The notes: a model not told the origin generated them from the sequence alone. A DNA stretch of 64,000 nucleotides from Schistosoma mansoni (GCF_000237925.1 NW_017386067.1:372001-436000), one strand, 5' to 3'. Positions 1 to 12,009 are shown, counted from the stretch's first letter. Translations and numbers: made by a program.

Positions 1-149
1 TACATATAAAGACTGTCCGAAATTTAGTGTAAATCATTTCTATCAATGTAATTGAATTAAACCGTGAAAATAAGGTAAGAAACTTACTACTGGAAAATAG
101 TAATAAGATAAGTGTTTAAGAAAAACACAGGTTATATATAAAGATATTT

Positions 150-460
150 AAATTCAACTAGTATTGTTTCGTTGAATCTTCCCATTGATGCTTGGGACTA
201 TAACTGGTCAGTCTCTAATTGGCATATGTGCATCCTGTGCGTATTGCCTCGATATAGCCTAAATTCACAAGCATGGTAAGCAAAGATGGATAGTGGCTAG
301 CAGTGAAATCCAGTTTGACTAGCGTTTCGTCCTATTTGGGACTCGTCAGTAGGATGTACCTGCATTTCAGAGTTGATGTTCACTCTGGAACTCGAACCCG
401 GTACCTTTCGCTTCAAACGCCATCTCGTTATCCACTCGGCCACTGAGTCCTGATAGCCAC
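150..460 (-). mobile_element. Smα-like hammerhead SINE (family A), full monomer
   Basis: A 311-bp minus-strand unit is bounded by a perfect 9-bp direct repeat, AAGATATTT at 141-149 and 461-469. It starts with a tRNA-Ser-like head: an A box in GTGGCCGAGTGG and a B box around GGGTTCGAG. It then runs through a hammerhead ribozyme to a 3' end near AACAATACTAG. These are the parts of the schistosome Smα SINE. The element has no coding capacity, so it must use a reverse transcriptase supplied in trans (inference). This is the only copy here whose 5' end is the tRNA-like head with a TSD directly outside it. Confidence 0.88.
306..366 (-). ncRNA. Hammerhead ribozyme, Smα type
   Basis: On the minus strand the core reads CTGACGA, then stem II GUCC/GGAC, then GAAAC and a GTC cleavage triplet. 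The catalytic bases are present. Stem III has drifted from the family palindrome ACGCGCGT to ACGCTAGT. The sequence after the cleavage triplet carries an extra AAA before CTGG, a variant also seen near 23320, 35015 and 41645, so stem I pairs less well than in the canonical form. Confidence 0.75.
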
Positions 461-668
461 AAGATATTTGTCTTTGAAATAAAATGATTCGTGTTGTAAT
501 ATGTTTTACTTGGTGATTAAAGATTGGAATATTCTTCATATCAATATTACCGTATTATCAATAGGACGATATGTTACATTTAAAACTATTTAAAGCTTTT
601 GTGTTACTTATTCACTACAATGAACGTGACACTAGGACTACAATTATTCACTATTATTTTAAAGAAAC
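461..668. other. AT-rich unique sequence
   Basis: No repeat family, splice-bounded open frame or RNA gene was recognised between the Smα copy and the RTE fragment. Confidence 0.4.
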
Positions 669-1516
669 GTACTTACTTACGCTTGTTATTCATCGTGGAG
701 GACCATAGGTCACATGCAAACGTTCTCCATACAACTTCGTTCACAACAATCCTTTCCAGTTGTTCCCAGTTGTTATTTATCCTTCTTATGTCTTCTTCGA
801 ATTCTCAACCTATTGTGTTCATTGACTTTCCTCCTTTTCATTTCCCTTCAGGATTACAATATAGCGCTTGCTTCGTGATGCATTTTGATGATTTCTTTAA
901 TGTGTGTCATATGCACTTCTAATGTCTTTCCCTAATTTCCTCTCCAGATGTAAGTTGGTTAGTTCTCTCTGACAGTGGTCTATTGCTGGTGGTATTCAGC
1001 CAAAGGATATTGAGTGTCTTGTGTAGGCAAATGTTTATAAATACTTGTACTAATACGATGATGGTTATTGTAGTTCTGGAAGTTTCATCTCCATATAGTA
1101 GGACAGTATATGCGTTCGCATTCAAGATTGTGACTTTGATGTCGTTTGACAGTTGTTTTGAGTTACATATGTTCTTCAACTGTAAGAATGGGTCCATTGC
1201 TTTGCCAATCACTGCCTTTATATCTGCGTCAAATCCTTCTTGTTCATTGGTGAACCTATACAAATATGTAAATGTTTCCACCTCTTCTAGGGCTTCTTCA
1301 ACAAGTGAGAATGAGTTGGTTTTCTCCGTGTTGAGAATGTAGCTTTTTCACTTGTGTATCTTAATGCCTACTGATTCAGAGGCTGCTACACTAGTTGTCT
1401 TCATCTGAATTCGTTAGTGTGTATGGGATAGAAGCGTGAGGTTATCAGTAAATTATAAATCTTCTAGTTGATTCTGAGATGTCCATAATATTCTCTGCCT
1501 CCTTTCAGACGTGGAA
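669..1516 (-). pseudogene. RTE-like retrotransposon, 5'-truncated 3' end
   Basis: The minus strand encodes the end of a reverse transcriptase and the conserved C-terminal part of an RTE-clade ORF. Recognisable pieces are a thumb-like segment around LQLKNICNSKQLS (minus 1180-1140), a LLYGDE segment and the remains of WERTNQL. The (AAGT)n tail typical of this family begins near 669. Stops and frame changes interrupt the frame, so it is dead. The same segments recur near 19.4, 30.0 and 41.9 kb. Confidence 0.8.
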
Positions 1517-1689
1517 ACTAAGTAATATCAGTTAAGACAGTGGATATTGAATTTGTGTAATGCAAGCAAGATAATGAAATAAAGTACTCGTTTCAACTTT
1601 AAATCTGTAATAAAAAACTCTATATTGGTTACACAAGAAGTCAAAAAGAAAACAATTGTGAGACGACTTTTATTAACTCTGAAAGTAAC
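1517..1689. other. AT-rich unique sequence
   Basis: Nothing recognisable; it separates an RTE 3' end from repeat family I. Confidence 0.35.
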
Positions 1690-2090
1690 TATGAAGAAGT
1701 GAAACCAAACATAATCTGTTGGGGGGATCCAGAAAATTCCTTGAAAAAAAGCCAAAACAGGCTCTGAAAACATTGAGAAAGATCTTATCCAATCAGCATT
1801 CAATATAAGTTTTACCGGTAACATCTAGAAAGTAGAAAGTCACACATCACATTTCTGGTTAGATGGTTACCCATACTACTACGATGTTTAGTAGCGTTGT
1901 AGAATTTTTCCGAAACTCAAGCCCATCTAATATACCATAAAAACCATACATTTTCTGTACATAAACGAACCTTTGAAGTTAAGCGTTTCTTCCATATTTC
2001 GTGTCTTTTCTCTCGAGTTCAAGTTACTGTGTTGATCTAGCTTGGAGATTACTTGAAGAGCTTAGGAACCGAATCTAGCATTCAATTAGA
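1690..2090 (+). repeat. Unclassified dispersed repeat, family I
   Basis: This segment aligns by eye with the reverse complement of about 24025-24410. Shared landmarks, in the same order, are TGTTGG followed by CCAGAAAATTCC, then CAGCATTCAATA, AGAAAGT, TTTTCTGTA.ATAAAC, and TCTCTCG.GTTCAAGTT. The TATA-like segment two thirds of the way along, and the TGTTGG start, would fit an LTR. Homology runs past any clear LTR edge, so the family is left unclassified. Confidence 0.5.
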
Positions 2091-2346
2091 AGACTTATGA
2101 AATCCAACCATATTTAAAATTAAATTAAAATGTTATTTCAAGTGTTTCAACTCCGATGGTTTTAATCAGGAGGGGTTTCGTGGAGATTTCAGTTTTTTAA
2201 ATGGTGTATAAATGCAGATTAAATTAATGATTAATTTGCCAATTCACTGCTTTCAAATTTATTCACTGACCGAATATTTCAAATGATATATGTACATTCC
2301 ATCATTATTTTAAATATCAAATGTGAATTAATTAATCGTTTGTTAT
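2091..2346. other. AT-rich unique sequence
   Basis: Nothing recognised apart from the left TSD of the next element at 2333-2346. Confidence 0.4.
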
Positions 2347-2679
2347 CAGAAGGGATTTTGGTGGAGATTTTAGTAATTTTATAAAGTTGCGATCATTAGT
2401 CAATTGAAGCTAAACTACCATGGAAAACCTGGAAGCACTGGACGGCTGTTTCGTCCTATTATAGGACTCCTCAGAAGTGTGTATCCATTGGATGCCGGCT
2501 CAGTGGTCTATCGGTTAAGTGCTCTGGAGCGAGACTGGTAGATCCTGGGTTCGAATCTCGTGAGGCGGGATCGTGGATGCACACTGTTAAGGAGTCCCAC
2601 AATAGGACGAAACGACCGTCCAGTGCTTCCAGGTTTTCCATGGTGGTCTAGCTTCGATTGACTCATGATCTCAACTCTG
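2347..2679. mobile_element. Family B inverted composite with TSD
   Basis: The left arm (2347-2486) is a minus-strand copy of the family-B 3' end and ribozyme. The right part (2487-2679) is a plus-strand copy with the tRNA-like head (GGCTCAGTGGTC and GGGTTCGAATCTC), a ribozyme and the 3' region. The whole is bounded by a 14-bp direct repeat with one mismatch (2333-2346 and 2680-2693), so it integrated as one unit. The minus-arm ribozyme keeps CTGAGGA and GAAAC; the plus one reads TTAAGGA and is dead. No protein is encoded. Confidence 0.82.
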
Positions 2680-2905
2680 TAATCGTGTGTTATTGAAATA
2701 AATCTTCATCAACAATCTGGCATTCATGATTGTATGGAGACATTTTATTCATTTTCCGTTGAACAAGTAGAAAGTGATGGGTATTTCTCAGTCATAACTA
2801 ATAGCCATACCAGTAACAGTAATCAACGATTTTAGCAAGATATAACAAATGTATGAACATTTTAATAGTTGAATTCATAAGTTGACCTAAGCTAAACAAC
2901 ATTTG

Positions 2906-3352
2906 AATATATGAAAGCAATAGACGACCGTTTAGTCCTAGTATGGGACTGCTCCACGACCCTGCATGTGAGACTCGAACCCACGACTTCGTGTCTTGCG
3001 CACGAAAGCCTAACCTCTAAACCATTGCTCACTAGTGACTTGCTTCAAGATGGATGTCATGGAGTTCTAGTAAGAAGCTGTGATTAGTGGAGTCTAATCC
3101 GTGTCGAATGTGAGTTAGTTATCCACCTCAGACAATCGAATGAAGGGTTGCGTAAGATCATGAACACCGTGGGATGCCAGCTCGGTGATCTAGAGATTAA
3201 GCGTTCGAGTGCGAAACCGAAGGTCCTGAGTTCGAGTTCCTTCGGTGTGGGATCGTAGATGCGCAATGATGAAGAGTCCCACACTAGGATGAAACGGCCA
3301 CCCAGTGTTTTCACGTTTCCAATGGTGGTTTAGCTTAAATCGACTCATGAAT
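2906..3352. mobile_element. Family B inverted composite, diverged subfamily
   Basis: A minus-strand piece (about 2906-3027) with the ribozyme region and B box is joined to a near-complete plus-strand copy (about 3028-3352). The plus copy begins at the family 5' sequence CTCACTAGTGAC. It contains tRNA-like boxes, a B box in GAGTTCGAG, and a decayed ribozyme with core ATGAAGA and GATGAAAC. The subfamily shares the TTCGGTGTGGGATC variant with the copies at 29.5 and 37.7 kb. Confidence 0.72.
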
Positions 3353-4577
3353 TCAACTATTAAAAATTTATTATTTAATTAAGAAACTTATCGAGGTCTG
3401 GAAAAAGCTCATCGAAGCTAAATAAATAATGAAAGCGGTATAAAAATCCATTCACATGATTTCAAATTATTCTGTCTGTAGCGCGTGTACATATGTCAAA
3501 GTTAGTATTTTAAACGTGTCCATACTATTGGTACCGACAAAAGTAGTCGTCTTAACAAGTGACTTTTATGAATGATAGTCTTATGCACGTAAGCTTATCT
3601 CTGGAGAAACTGATAAGTTGTTAAATTTTCGGTATAAATCATTGTTCTATGTTACATATACTTTCAAATTATGGATACAAGGGTTGACGCCATTAGATTT
3701 AAAACGTATTGATTATCAAGACAACCTACTAACTGTTAAATGCCACAATACAGTATATAGTCAACATTCTTACTTCCGACTACAAACTGCAGAAGAGTTA
3801 AATAGCTCCTCCAGAACGTTTCACCACTCTTTATGGCCGGTACGGACACTTAGTAATTACGCAATAAATATACGTATAATAATCCAGTATTCTAGCAGTT
3901 ACAGCTTTATGACTTATTTATTTGTATATAACAGAAGGTTATTGAACATCTACAAGATTTGATTAACTAAACAGCAATTCTGGACTATTTTCACATTTCC
4001 TACAAATTCAAATCTGTGTTTTTTGCTTCAAACACATTTGTTATATGTGACTTTTGATTTACAATACAATAAATGGATATTGTCCAGAAGCTGAACTTAG
4101 GACGCATTATTCCTTCTATTTGGTCAGCTGGATTAAGTAACAATGAATAAAACTTTAGTAGTGGGTTAAAGTATCACTGTGAAAATCAACACTAGGATCT
4201 AGTTGCATTTAACTAATGAGTCTATGGCTAGTCATGTAATAAAATGGATATATCAAGACAAAAAAGCTCAGAATGAACATATACCAATAAATACTATTTA
4301 AAATCCAGTCCTGAATATCAACAACTGGATGATTTAAACCTATTCTAATTCCGGTTAGCATACTGTTATATTTGTCCCTGTTATTACCTGTTAAATACTT
4401 AATTGACTTATATTTCGTGTTGAAAGTTCCTAATTCAACGACACATGGTGGGAGCATAAAGACCGGTAATATGAATTTATATGACCCTCGAAGTAAATCT
4501 AAACCATCTGTGGATACATGATATCTTATATGATTTATGCACAGTCAGATGTGTATATTTTAAACTAAGTAGTATTT
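3353..4577. other. Unique AT-rich sequence, no supported gene
   Basis: A 114-codon plus-strand open frame (3618-3962) lies here. It has no recognisable motif, no convincing flanking splice sites and no poly-A signal placed to make it a gene. A weaker minus-strand frame at 4209-4457 is equally unsupported. No repeat family was recognised. Confidence 0.4.
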
Positions 4578-4982
4578 TCATAGTTGAAATCATGAGTCAG
4601 TTGAAGCTAGCCCACCGTGGAAAACCTGGAAGCACCGAACGGCAGTTTCGTCCTATTATGGGACTCCTCAGTTTAACCAAGTCTGTTGTAGAAATATCAA
4701 CTCACTGAAGACAATTGGTGAACGGTTGCTCAAAATCGTGTATTGGTTGAAGTTAGACCCTAACACCATCGGATGTCGGCTAAGTGCTCTGGCGCGAGAC
4801 TGGTAGGTCCGGGGTTCGAATTTCGCGAGTGCGGGATTGTGGATGCGCACTGCTGAGGAGTCTCATAATAGGACGAAACGGTCGTCCAGTACTTCCAGGT
4901 TTTCCATGGTGGTTTAAATTCAATTGACTCATGATTTCAAGTATGAAAACACTGAAATCTCCACAAAACCCTTTCTGATCTA
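4578..4982. mobile_element. Family B inverted composite with perfect 12-bp TSD
   Basis: The minus-strand arm (4578-4672) covers the 3' region and the ribozyme up to CTGAGGAG. It is joined to a plus-strand copy (4673-4982) with tRNA-like boxes, ribozyme and the family 3' end CACAAAACCCTTTCTG. The direct repeat TAAGTAGTATTT occurs at 4566-4577 and 4983-4994. A single integration of the whole composite is the simplest reading. Confidence 0.85.
4844..4896 (+). ncRNA. Hammerhead ribozyme, family B type
   Basis: The core CTGAGGA is followed by stem II GUCU/GGAC, GAAAC, a stem III ACGGTCGT close to the family palindrome ACGGCCGT, and the cleavage triplet GTC. Stem I pairs GCACUG with CAGUAC with one mismatch. 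All catalytic positions are present, so self-cleavage is plausible. Confidence 0.75.
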
Positions 4983-6134
4983 TAAGTAGTATTTAACACC
5001 GATCAATAAATAAATAACCGTGTGTACATATATTTACAATACTATACCGTGAACCATTTGGAACCAACATATATAGTTAAATGACTAAACCATTTAATTA
5101 TTACTTTTTAAAATATGCTAATCTGTTGTAAAACAAGTCAGTAGGCAGGGGGTATTCGTGTTCATTGTGAGAAGTTACATAGTATTTACATAATAAATAT
5201 ACATGGCTTTAAATCTCGTATTTACATCTTTTGGTGTATTCTTCATTCTGAACCATTTTCTAGTCTGGTCTCCGTGATTTATACCAAAGCCTTGCTTTCG
5301 ATGCAGTGAAGATCTTCACTCCGTTTGACAATGTCGCCTTCCGCTACGCACTACATGCAAACAATCTTGTGAGTACCATCTAATACCATGTCACAAACTA
5401 TCAATTACACTTGTCATTCGCACTTCAATCTATTCATTCATTGTTCACCATATCATACACTATAGGATATATATATGTGGTTTAGTGATCAGACTAGGAA
5501 AACTAATCTGTTATTATTAACATTCCTAAGTAGTCAGTATTACATGTGATTGTACAGTTCACTGGAGACACTTCCATTTCCTTAATGTGATGTTGACGAT
5601 TAATATATTTAAATTCATTCAACTAAACTATACTTTTTGAGTATGATTACGTGACATGAAGAAAACAAATGCAAGAGATAGAAACTATCAAAAACAGTTA
5701 ACTGATTACTACTATGTTTAGTCAAACATTTAGTTGGTGGGTAAGCGGATGAGTGGGCGAGTGTGGTAGAGAAAGAGAGATGAAGACGAAACAATCCGAT
5801 ACATCCCAAACAGTAGTTGCGTGATGCATACACATTTGATTTATGATAATTCAATATTATTCGAAGAGTAAATAAAAGAACCAAACTATTTATAGAGAAG
5901 TATATCAAGAATGGCAACAACAACAAAAAAACTACTTGTTAGTTGTTTGTATAAGAAAATGTAACATAAGGAGATTTATCATTGTTAAAAGAAAAGATAT
6001 ATTACTGAAATGACAGTGTCAAGCGAGTATGCAATGGATACTGGAATTTAGTGTTTTTTGTAGGTTATCAATGTCATTGTCTTCACTGATCAATGAATTA
6101 TAATTAGGTTCTCATAACTGAAGAATCTAAACAT
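4983..6134. other. Unique AT-rich sequence
   Basis: Beyond the right TSD, no repeat, RNA or splice-supported exon was seen. A minus-strand frame at 5615-5926 is rich in hydrophobic residues, but its base composition is that of the surrounding AT-rich DNA. Confidence 0.4.
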
Positions 6135-6545
6135 AACATGGTGCGGAGACGCGGAGAACTACGAAAGCCATTATCCAGAAGATACAAGTGTTTATTAACA
6201 GTTGTCTACGCAAAATATTTCGAATCCGATGGCCAGATACTATCAGCAACAAGTTACTGTGGGAGAGAACAAACCAGATTTTAGTGGAGGAAGAAATCAG
6301 GAAGAAGCGCTGGAAGTGGATTGGGCACACTTTGAGGAAATCACCCAATTGCGTCACAAGACAAGCCCTCACATAGAATCCTGAAGGTCAAAGAACACAT
6401 TACGCCGAGAAATTGAGACAGACATGAGAAGAATGAACAAAAAATGGATAGAACTAGAAAAGAAGGCTCAGGACAGAGTGGGTTGGAGAATGCTGGTCGG
6501 CGGCCTATGCTCTATTGGGAGTAACAAGCGTAAGTAAGTAAGTAA
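6135..6545 (+). pseudogene. RTE-like retrotransposon 3' end
   Basis: A plus-strand copy of the conserved RTE C-terminus. It contains the [15 protein letters not shown] segment, [27 protein letters not shown], and finally a WRMLV segment before the (AAGT)n tail at about 6529-6544. The frame is broken twice. It is one of only two RTE pieces on the plus strand in this window. Confidence 0.82.
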
Positions 6546-7640
6546 CTGAAGAATCTATTACCATTACAAAATGATGTTATTTGATATAGTATATAACCGC
6601 TATTATATCTGAGCGGTTGTCTGTGTTGTTTCTGGTGGCATTTTGCCGTTATGTACGTGTAGATTATATTGAAGTCCGGAGTATAACTGTTTTTACTTGA
6701 CAATTGAGAACACATGCGATACTCTCGACGTAAAGTAAGAATATGGAAAACTGATGTTGTTGTGAACTGTGAAAGAAGAAACCTTAACAAACTACGGAAG
6801 CTATTTTTGGGGACGTTATTTCGTTAAATCCAAAGCTTGTATCACAGTAACATTTACTTTTGCCCTTAGTCTATTTTACAAATCATAAGCTTTCGTTTGA
6901 TGTATGATTCATTGTCATAGCATTTTCTCTTCCAAAGCTATTGTAATTTAGACGTAACTTTTTGTACTCTATTTTCTACCCTAATCCCCCAGTTTTAGAC
7001 ATAATTGTATTTTCCTAATTATTGTACGTTGTGGTGAGGTTAATCATCCATTTATTCATATATCTTTTCACACTGATCTGAATTCGGGTACCAGGTCGGA
7101 TTTTGGAATAAAGCGATTAGTGTTCCAGTTGTCTTGTCTTCTCTCTCGAACATGCTTGTCAGCCAATCAAAGATAGAATCGTTTTCGTCTCTTCACCCCC
7201 CACTTTGAACTCACGCAAACTAGCCTCAAAGTTATGCCAGTCAGCCTATCGCGTCAAGGTCCTAATCTACATTAGACAAGTTATCCTCGGCACGAAAATG
7301 GGTAGACAGATCAAGGACGTAACAGATGTAATGTGGATTTATTAACACTCAGGATACATATCACCAAATAAATTCTGAAACCACACCGTCCTTATACCGA
7401 AGTACAATCATTTCCATACTGATTTCTTCTTTACACACATAGTGGTTTTATATACGTCACACATGTTACTGTAAAATCATCCACAATGAATTTAGTTCAC
7501 CTAAATTGATATAAGAACAATAATGAATGAAAGTTTACCCATGTAAGATTAAATGAAATGCACACTGAATTGATAAGATAAATATTGCCTTAAATTATTA
7601 TTTCATCTTTTTCATTTCCTCAATATAAACTAACTTATCA
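6546..7640. other. Unique sequence with a GC-richer block
   Basis: About 7080-7330 is less AT-rich than its surroundings and has the look of a decayed mobile-element terminus. No second copy was found in the window. No coding exon was recognised. Confidence 0.35.
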
Positions 7641-7888
7641 CAAAAGGGTTGGTCGCGCAATTTCGTGGATTGCTTGAGGTTAGACATTAACATCACTGGA
7701 TTCCGGCTCAGTGGTCTGTCGGTTAAGTGCTCTGGCTCGAGACTGGTAGGTCCTGGGTTTGAATCTCGTGAGGTGAGATCGTGGATGCGCACTGCTGAGG
7801 TGTCCCACAATAGGACGAAACAGCCGTACAGTGCTTCCAGGATTTCCAAGGTGGTCTAACTTCCATTGACTCATGATCTTAACTATAT
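7641..7888 (+). mobile_element. Family B hammerhead SINE, 5'-truncated
   Basis: This plus-strand copy has a tRNA-like head (GGCTCAGTGGTC, B box GGGTTTGAATCTC), a ribozyme and 3' sequence to TCTTAACTATATAAAA. The ribozyme core reads CTGAGGT instead of CTGAGGA, losing the essential A9, so it should not cleave. Stem I, stem II and GAAAC are otherwise preserved, which suggests recent loss. Confidence 0.8.
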
Positions 7889-9206
7889 AAAATAAATTAA
7901 CTTAATTGGAGAGATTTTAATCTGAATTCAACCATTTGGTACCTTCATTTTCATCAATCACTCTAGTCAGTCATCATTAATTTAGAGCCCGGTATAAATA
8001 TGCATTGGTTCAAGTTGTCGTTACCATATAAATGCAACAGAGTGAAGTTAACCAGATGAGTAGTAAATAAAATCGAAACTATGCAGCTAAAGTGAAAATA
8101 GAGAAGATTGATAACAAAGAGTATAGTTGGGAAACTTAAAAAAAGAGTGCACTATTAAAACACTATTGTGACCAATTCTGATTTATGCTTCCTAAAGACT
8201 TCAATCACTGATTGTTGTTATTTAGCTAAATGACCCTAACCGATTAGTATGCATCTATAAAGGTGGATCAGTTCAACAATTAATAACTGACTATATGGAC
8301 TGATACCAGTTGACATTGCTCTCCTTGGTAGGAGATGGCTATGAGTACATGACGAATGTCCAAAGCACTTCAGTCGATAAAAATTTCAAACTTCATTAAC
8401 CTATTCAACTTCTTTTACTAATAATGTACACCTGACCTCAACACTACCCACTTTGTTGTTCCACTTTACGCGGACAATACTTTGGAAATTTTGGTGATGC
8501 AGTAATTGAGTGCGGTTCAGAAAGAGAATTATGAAGGAGGAATTATTAAAAAAACCCATCTTATCAAATTCGCATTCCAGGAATCTTATGTTAAACCTTC
8601 ACAACTCCTAAACTTACCACACAAACTATTGTATCTGTTTCTGGATCTCATTCAATTACCGCCTTACCCGACCCCCTATGTTTTTGAATTCCATCTCCAA
8701 GTGACCTCACATCTGTTCTTGCACAAACATATATATACAGTTATTATTGATAAACTTTCTCATTCTAGTTCTTTCCGTCATCAATGTCAATTATTTCACC
8801 TTATATAACACCTCAATGTTACCTTTCAATACATATATGGTTGTAAACAGCTGATGGGAAACCTTCGAAATATAATGAATTTATAATATTCTAACTCACT
8901 TGTTGTTCCAGCTTTATTCCAATTCACAAAAGGAACCAATTGCTTGAAGCATTCTACAGCCTGCACAAATCTTTTACCATGTTTCATAGTTATGATATTA
9001 TACGAAAAAAAATCTGAGATTGTGTGATAACAAACGTGTCATAAGTTTAGATAACTCATCATAAAAATATCTTATTAATACCCAAAAGCAAAGAAAAGTG
9101 TCTTCCATCTTTTAAACAATCAATTAGAAGTGTTTGCAAAAAATTTAGTTTACCGTCACCATATACACAACAGTTTAAGTGTACTTTTCTTTCAACAGTA
9201 GTAATT
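7889..9206. other. Unique AT-rich sequence
   Basis: A 100-codon plus-strand frame at 8506-8808 has no motif, and no splice or poly-A context that would support a gene. No repeat was recognised. Confidence 0.4.
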
Positions 9207-9655
9207 TATTTTATTTATTTAAACACATAAATATTGGTACAAAGGGGCACCGAATACATATGCCCTACACAAATGTCATTTGATTTATGTGAGGGCTGTG
9301 ATACTGTCCAGGTGCCCAAACTAAAACAGGTGGTTTTCTTAGGGGGCCACATCCGGAGCCTTTGATCTAAAGATCTGATCTACCAGTCAGTGAATCATCG
9401 TGAGGAGATGCAATCCCATGGTAGCCGGTGACCAGCAATTGATTCATACGCCATTTGTTCCGTCAGGATACTGGAGCCCATGTGTATCATTGGTTTGGAA
9501 TGAGGGTTTTCCAACTCCCGTAAGTGGACTTTTCGTGTTCATCAACCCGGTTAAAGCGCCGGACATTCGCTTTTCGTCTTCTCAATTCTGTAAACAACAC
9601 CCCCGCCACGAGACGGCAGTGAGTAGGACTTCCCTGGCAGAGTTATACTATTGTA
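9207..9655 (-). repeat. Family E repeat with (AAAT)n tail, truncated
   Basis: One of four copies; the others lie near 25.5, 26.9 and 38.5 kb. The short A-rich tail lies at the left, so by analogy with non-LTR elements the sense strand is minus. The family contains the block GAATGTCCGGCGCTTTAACC. It is GC-richer than the surroundings. Copies share an open frame on the strand opposite the tail. That frame is most simply a by-product of composition, since no domain was recognised. Confidence 0.7.
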
Positions 9656-9816
9656 TATACATAAAGAATGATGATTCCTCTGAGAAAATATAAAGCTGAG
9701 TTTTTTTTCGTCTTATTATGACACAAATTCTAAACAAATATATGAACAGAAGGATAAATAGATAAATGGATAGATAACAGAATGTATTATTGAAGAATGA
9801 TTATATATGTATTAAT

Positions 9817-9864
9817 TAACCAATCAAATGAAAGAAAAATAATGACACTAATTTGATTGGTTAA
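9817..9864. repeat. Short perfect inverted repeat
   Basis: Arms TTAACCAATCAAAT and ATTTGATTGGTTAA (14 bp each) flank a loop of about 20 nt. It lies in unique AT-rich DNA with no gene edge near, so it is recorded without a function. Confidence 0.6.
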
Positions 9865-10023
9865 TCTTTTTCTTAAAAATATATATAAACAACTGATTAT
9901 AAATTAAATTACACGATCACCCGATTTATAAACAGAAGTATTAATTCCTATGCTTCTTATTAAATATTAATATATTCTGACATTTCCACAACTGAGTACA
10001 ATTTCTCAAAGAACAAAAGTAAG

Positions 10024-10440
10024 TTCATTTTGTATTGTTTGTTTGAATCTTCGTATTGATGTTTAGAATTGCATTTGATAAGTGTCTTATTAACATATGT
10101 GCATCCTCTGAGGATTGTCTCGATATTGTCTTAATCCATAAGTATTATAAAATGAGATGGATGGTGGTTAGTAGTGGAATCCAGGACTCACGTTTCATCC
10201 TACTTGGGACTTGTCAGATGGATGTACATGCATCCTAGAGTTGATGTCCACTCCAGGACTCAAACTCAGAACTGTTCACTCCAAACACCATCACGTTATC
10301 CACTTAGCTACTGAGTCCTGATAGAAACTTGCTTGTGTAATGGGGCGAATTTCAAATTATTTGTTTGAATCTTCCCATTGATGTTTAGAACTAAAATTAA
10401 TCAGTCTCTCATTGTCATATGTGCATCCTGTTTGGATTAT
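10024..10440 (-). mobile_element. Smα-like SINE, tandem one-and-a-fraction units
   Basis: A full minus-strand unit (10024 to about 10345) is followed in the same orientation by the 3' part of another (about 10346-10440), recognised by ATTTGTTTGAATCTTCCCATTG appearing twice. Head-to-tail arrangement is known for Smα. The ribozyme at about 10175-10236 reads CTGACAA, losing G8, and is probably inactive. Confidence 0.8.
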
Positions 10441-10595
10441 AATCGATTTTAGAGAGATATAAATGACGGTTATTTGTGAAACTAATGATACCTTTTTAAT
10501 ATTAAAACTATACTATGGTGTTTTTAAATTATCGCTACGAGTCATTTGATTTTTTTACAATGAAATAAATCTATTTCCGAAATAAATACTGATTT

Positions 10596-10713
10596 TATAT
10601 AGTTGAGATCATGAAGGTAGACCACCATAAAAAACCTGGAAGCACTCGATGGCTGTTTCGTCTTTCTGTGGGACTCCTCAGCAGTGCGCATCCACGATCC
10701 CGCCTCGCGAGAT
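10596..10713 (-). mobile_element. Family B SINE fragment
   Basis: Minus-strand copy of the 3' region plus ribozyme, truncated just before the B box. The core CTGAGGA and GAAAC survive. Stem II has one mismatch, and the cleavage-site neighbour is changed (ATCGAG), so activity is doubtful. Confidence 0.75.
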
Positions 10714-10983
10714 CCTAACTCTATCATTGACAGAACTTATTAAGTAATTTAAAGATAGAAGGAATGAATAGATAATAAATGCAATGTAAAATCATTGATG
10801 CAATACAATTGAATACAATAGGAACAAAAAACAAATCCACTTTTGCTGCCATTTTGTTTATAGAGTGGAAATGTTATTTTGTTAGGGAAAGTTGACACTG
10901 CTTACTAGGTGAATGAAATAGACTTAGAATTAGACGACTAAATTCTATGAACAGTGAACAGTAAACCATATGATATCATCATA

Positions 10984-11112
10984 AGAGGTTAAGTGGAGAT
11001 TTCGGTATTTTCATAGCTGAGGTGTCCCATAATAGGACGAAACGGTTGTCCAGTGCTTCCAGGTTTTCCTTGGTGGTCTAGCTTCAATTGACTGATGCTT
11101 TCAACTATGCAA
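10984..11112. mobile_element. Family B inverted composite, very short left arm
   Basis: A 35-bp minus-strand arm (10984-11018), the family terminus GTGGAGATTTCGGTATTTTC, abuts a plus-strand copy that begins at the first base of the ribozyme core (11019). The core reads CTGAGGT, so A9 is lost. The plus copy continues to the normal 3' region. Confidence 0.72.
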
Positions 11113-11582
11113 ATATGATATCAGTTATTGACAAGTGAATATTTTTTCTATTCAGTAATTGAAACTTTTGTACTTCAAAGGAGTAAATTGTAAATTTGGA
11201 TAATTGAGTAGTTGTGCAAACATTCATAATTAGAGTATAACTCGAAGCCGAGTACATAATTCCATGTTAGATAATGAGTTAACCTTGCTAATAAAGGTTA
11301 CTAGTAGGTAATCGATTAGTATGTCATACTTATTATAATGTTGTTTTTTCTTAGACATTCTGTATAACTGTAAAGATTAACCATGCTTCATGACGTAAGA
11401 ATATTCTCCCATTCAATACAATAGATCTAATTGTATTACAGGTTAAATGAATCTTAGAGTTATTATCCTTTAATTCAATATTATGCTATTCAATATGTTC
11501 AATACAAGATATTAAGATGTTGAACTAATTATTCATATTGAGATCTTGTTTTCTATAAGTTAAATATAATCTATCTGCCTCA
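11113..11582. other. AT-rich unique sequence
   Basis: No feature recognised. Confidence 0.4.
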
Positions 11583-11775
11583 TATTACTTACTTACGCTT
11601 GTTACCCCTCTTGGATGAGCATAGGCTGCGTACAGACACTTTCCACTGAACTCTGTCCTGGGAAAACTTTTCCAGTTGTTTCGTAGTACTATTCATCGTT
11701 TTCGTGTCTGCTTCCAATTCCTGACACAGTATGTTCTTTAGTTTTCCTGTTTTTCATTTCTCTTTAGGATACTGT
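11583..11775 (-). pseudogene. RTE-like retrotransposon, extreme 3' end
   Basis: The (AAGT)n tail is at the left, followed by the antisense of the terminal coding segment (the region of VGW..LV and the CSS..NRRK-like end). Strongly 5'-truncated. Confidence 0.75.
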
Positions 11776-12009
11776 CTTACATTCATTCTGATCATAAGTT
11801 TCAAACAATATATATTGTCGTTCATTTTCAAACTATGATTTTTCATAGAGGATGACAGTATCGACTATTTTGCATATATTTTGAGAGTTTTGTACCATGA
11901 ACTAATATTGGTTAGATAACTAATGAAAACCGCGAAAAGCTTGATAGTTTTTTACACTCTATTATGAAACTCCTTAGTATTATGCACTCATAATTCCATT
12001 ATTAAGATA

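Noticed and set aside
2347-2679. Family B as an ordinary DNA transposon with terminal inverted repeats
   Set aside because: Many B copies lack the second end, are 5'-truncated, and the composites show 10-14 bp variable duplications. That fits reverse transcription better than cut-and-paste.
3618-3962. A 114-codon plus-strand open frame
   Set aside because: No motif, no splice or poly-A context, and a composition typical of AT-rich non-coding DNA.
9400-9693. A 97-codon frame repeated in four family E copies, as a possible protein-coding gene
   Set aside because: No domain recognised, and it runs opposite to the presumed tail. Its sharing is explained by copy homology. Kept only as an observation.
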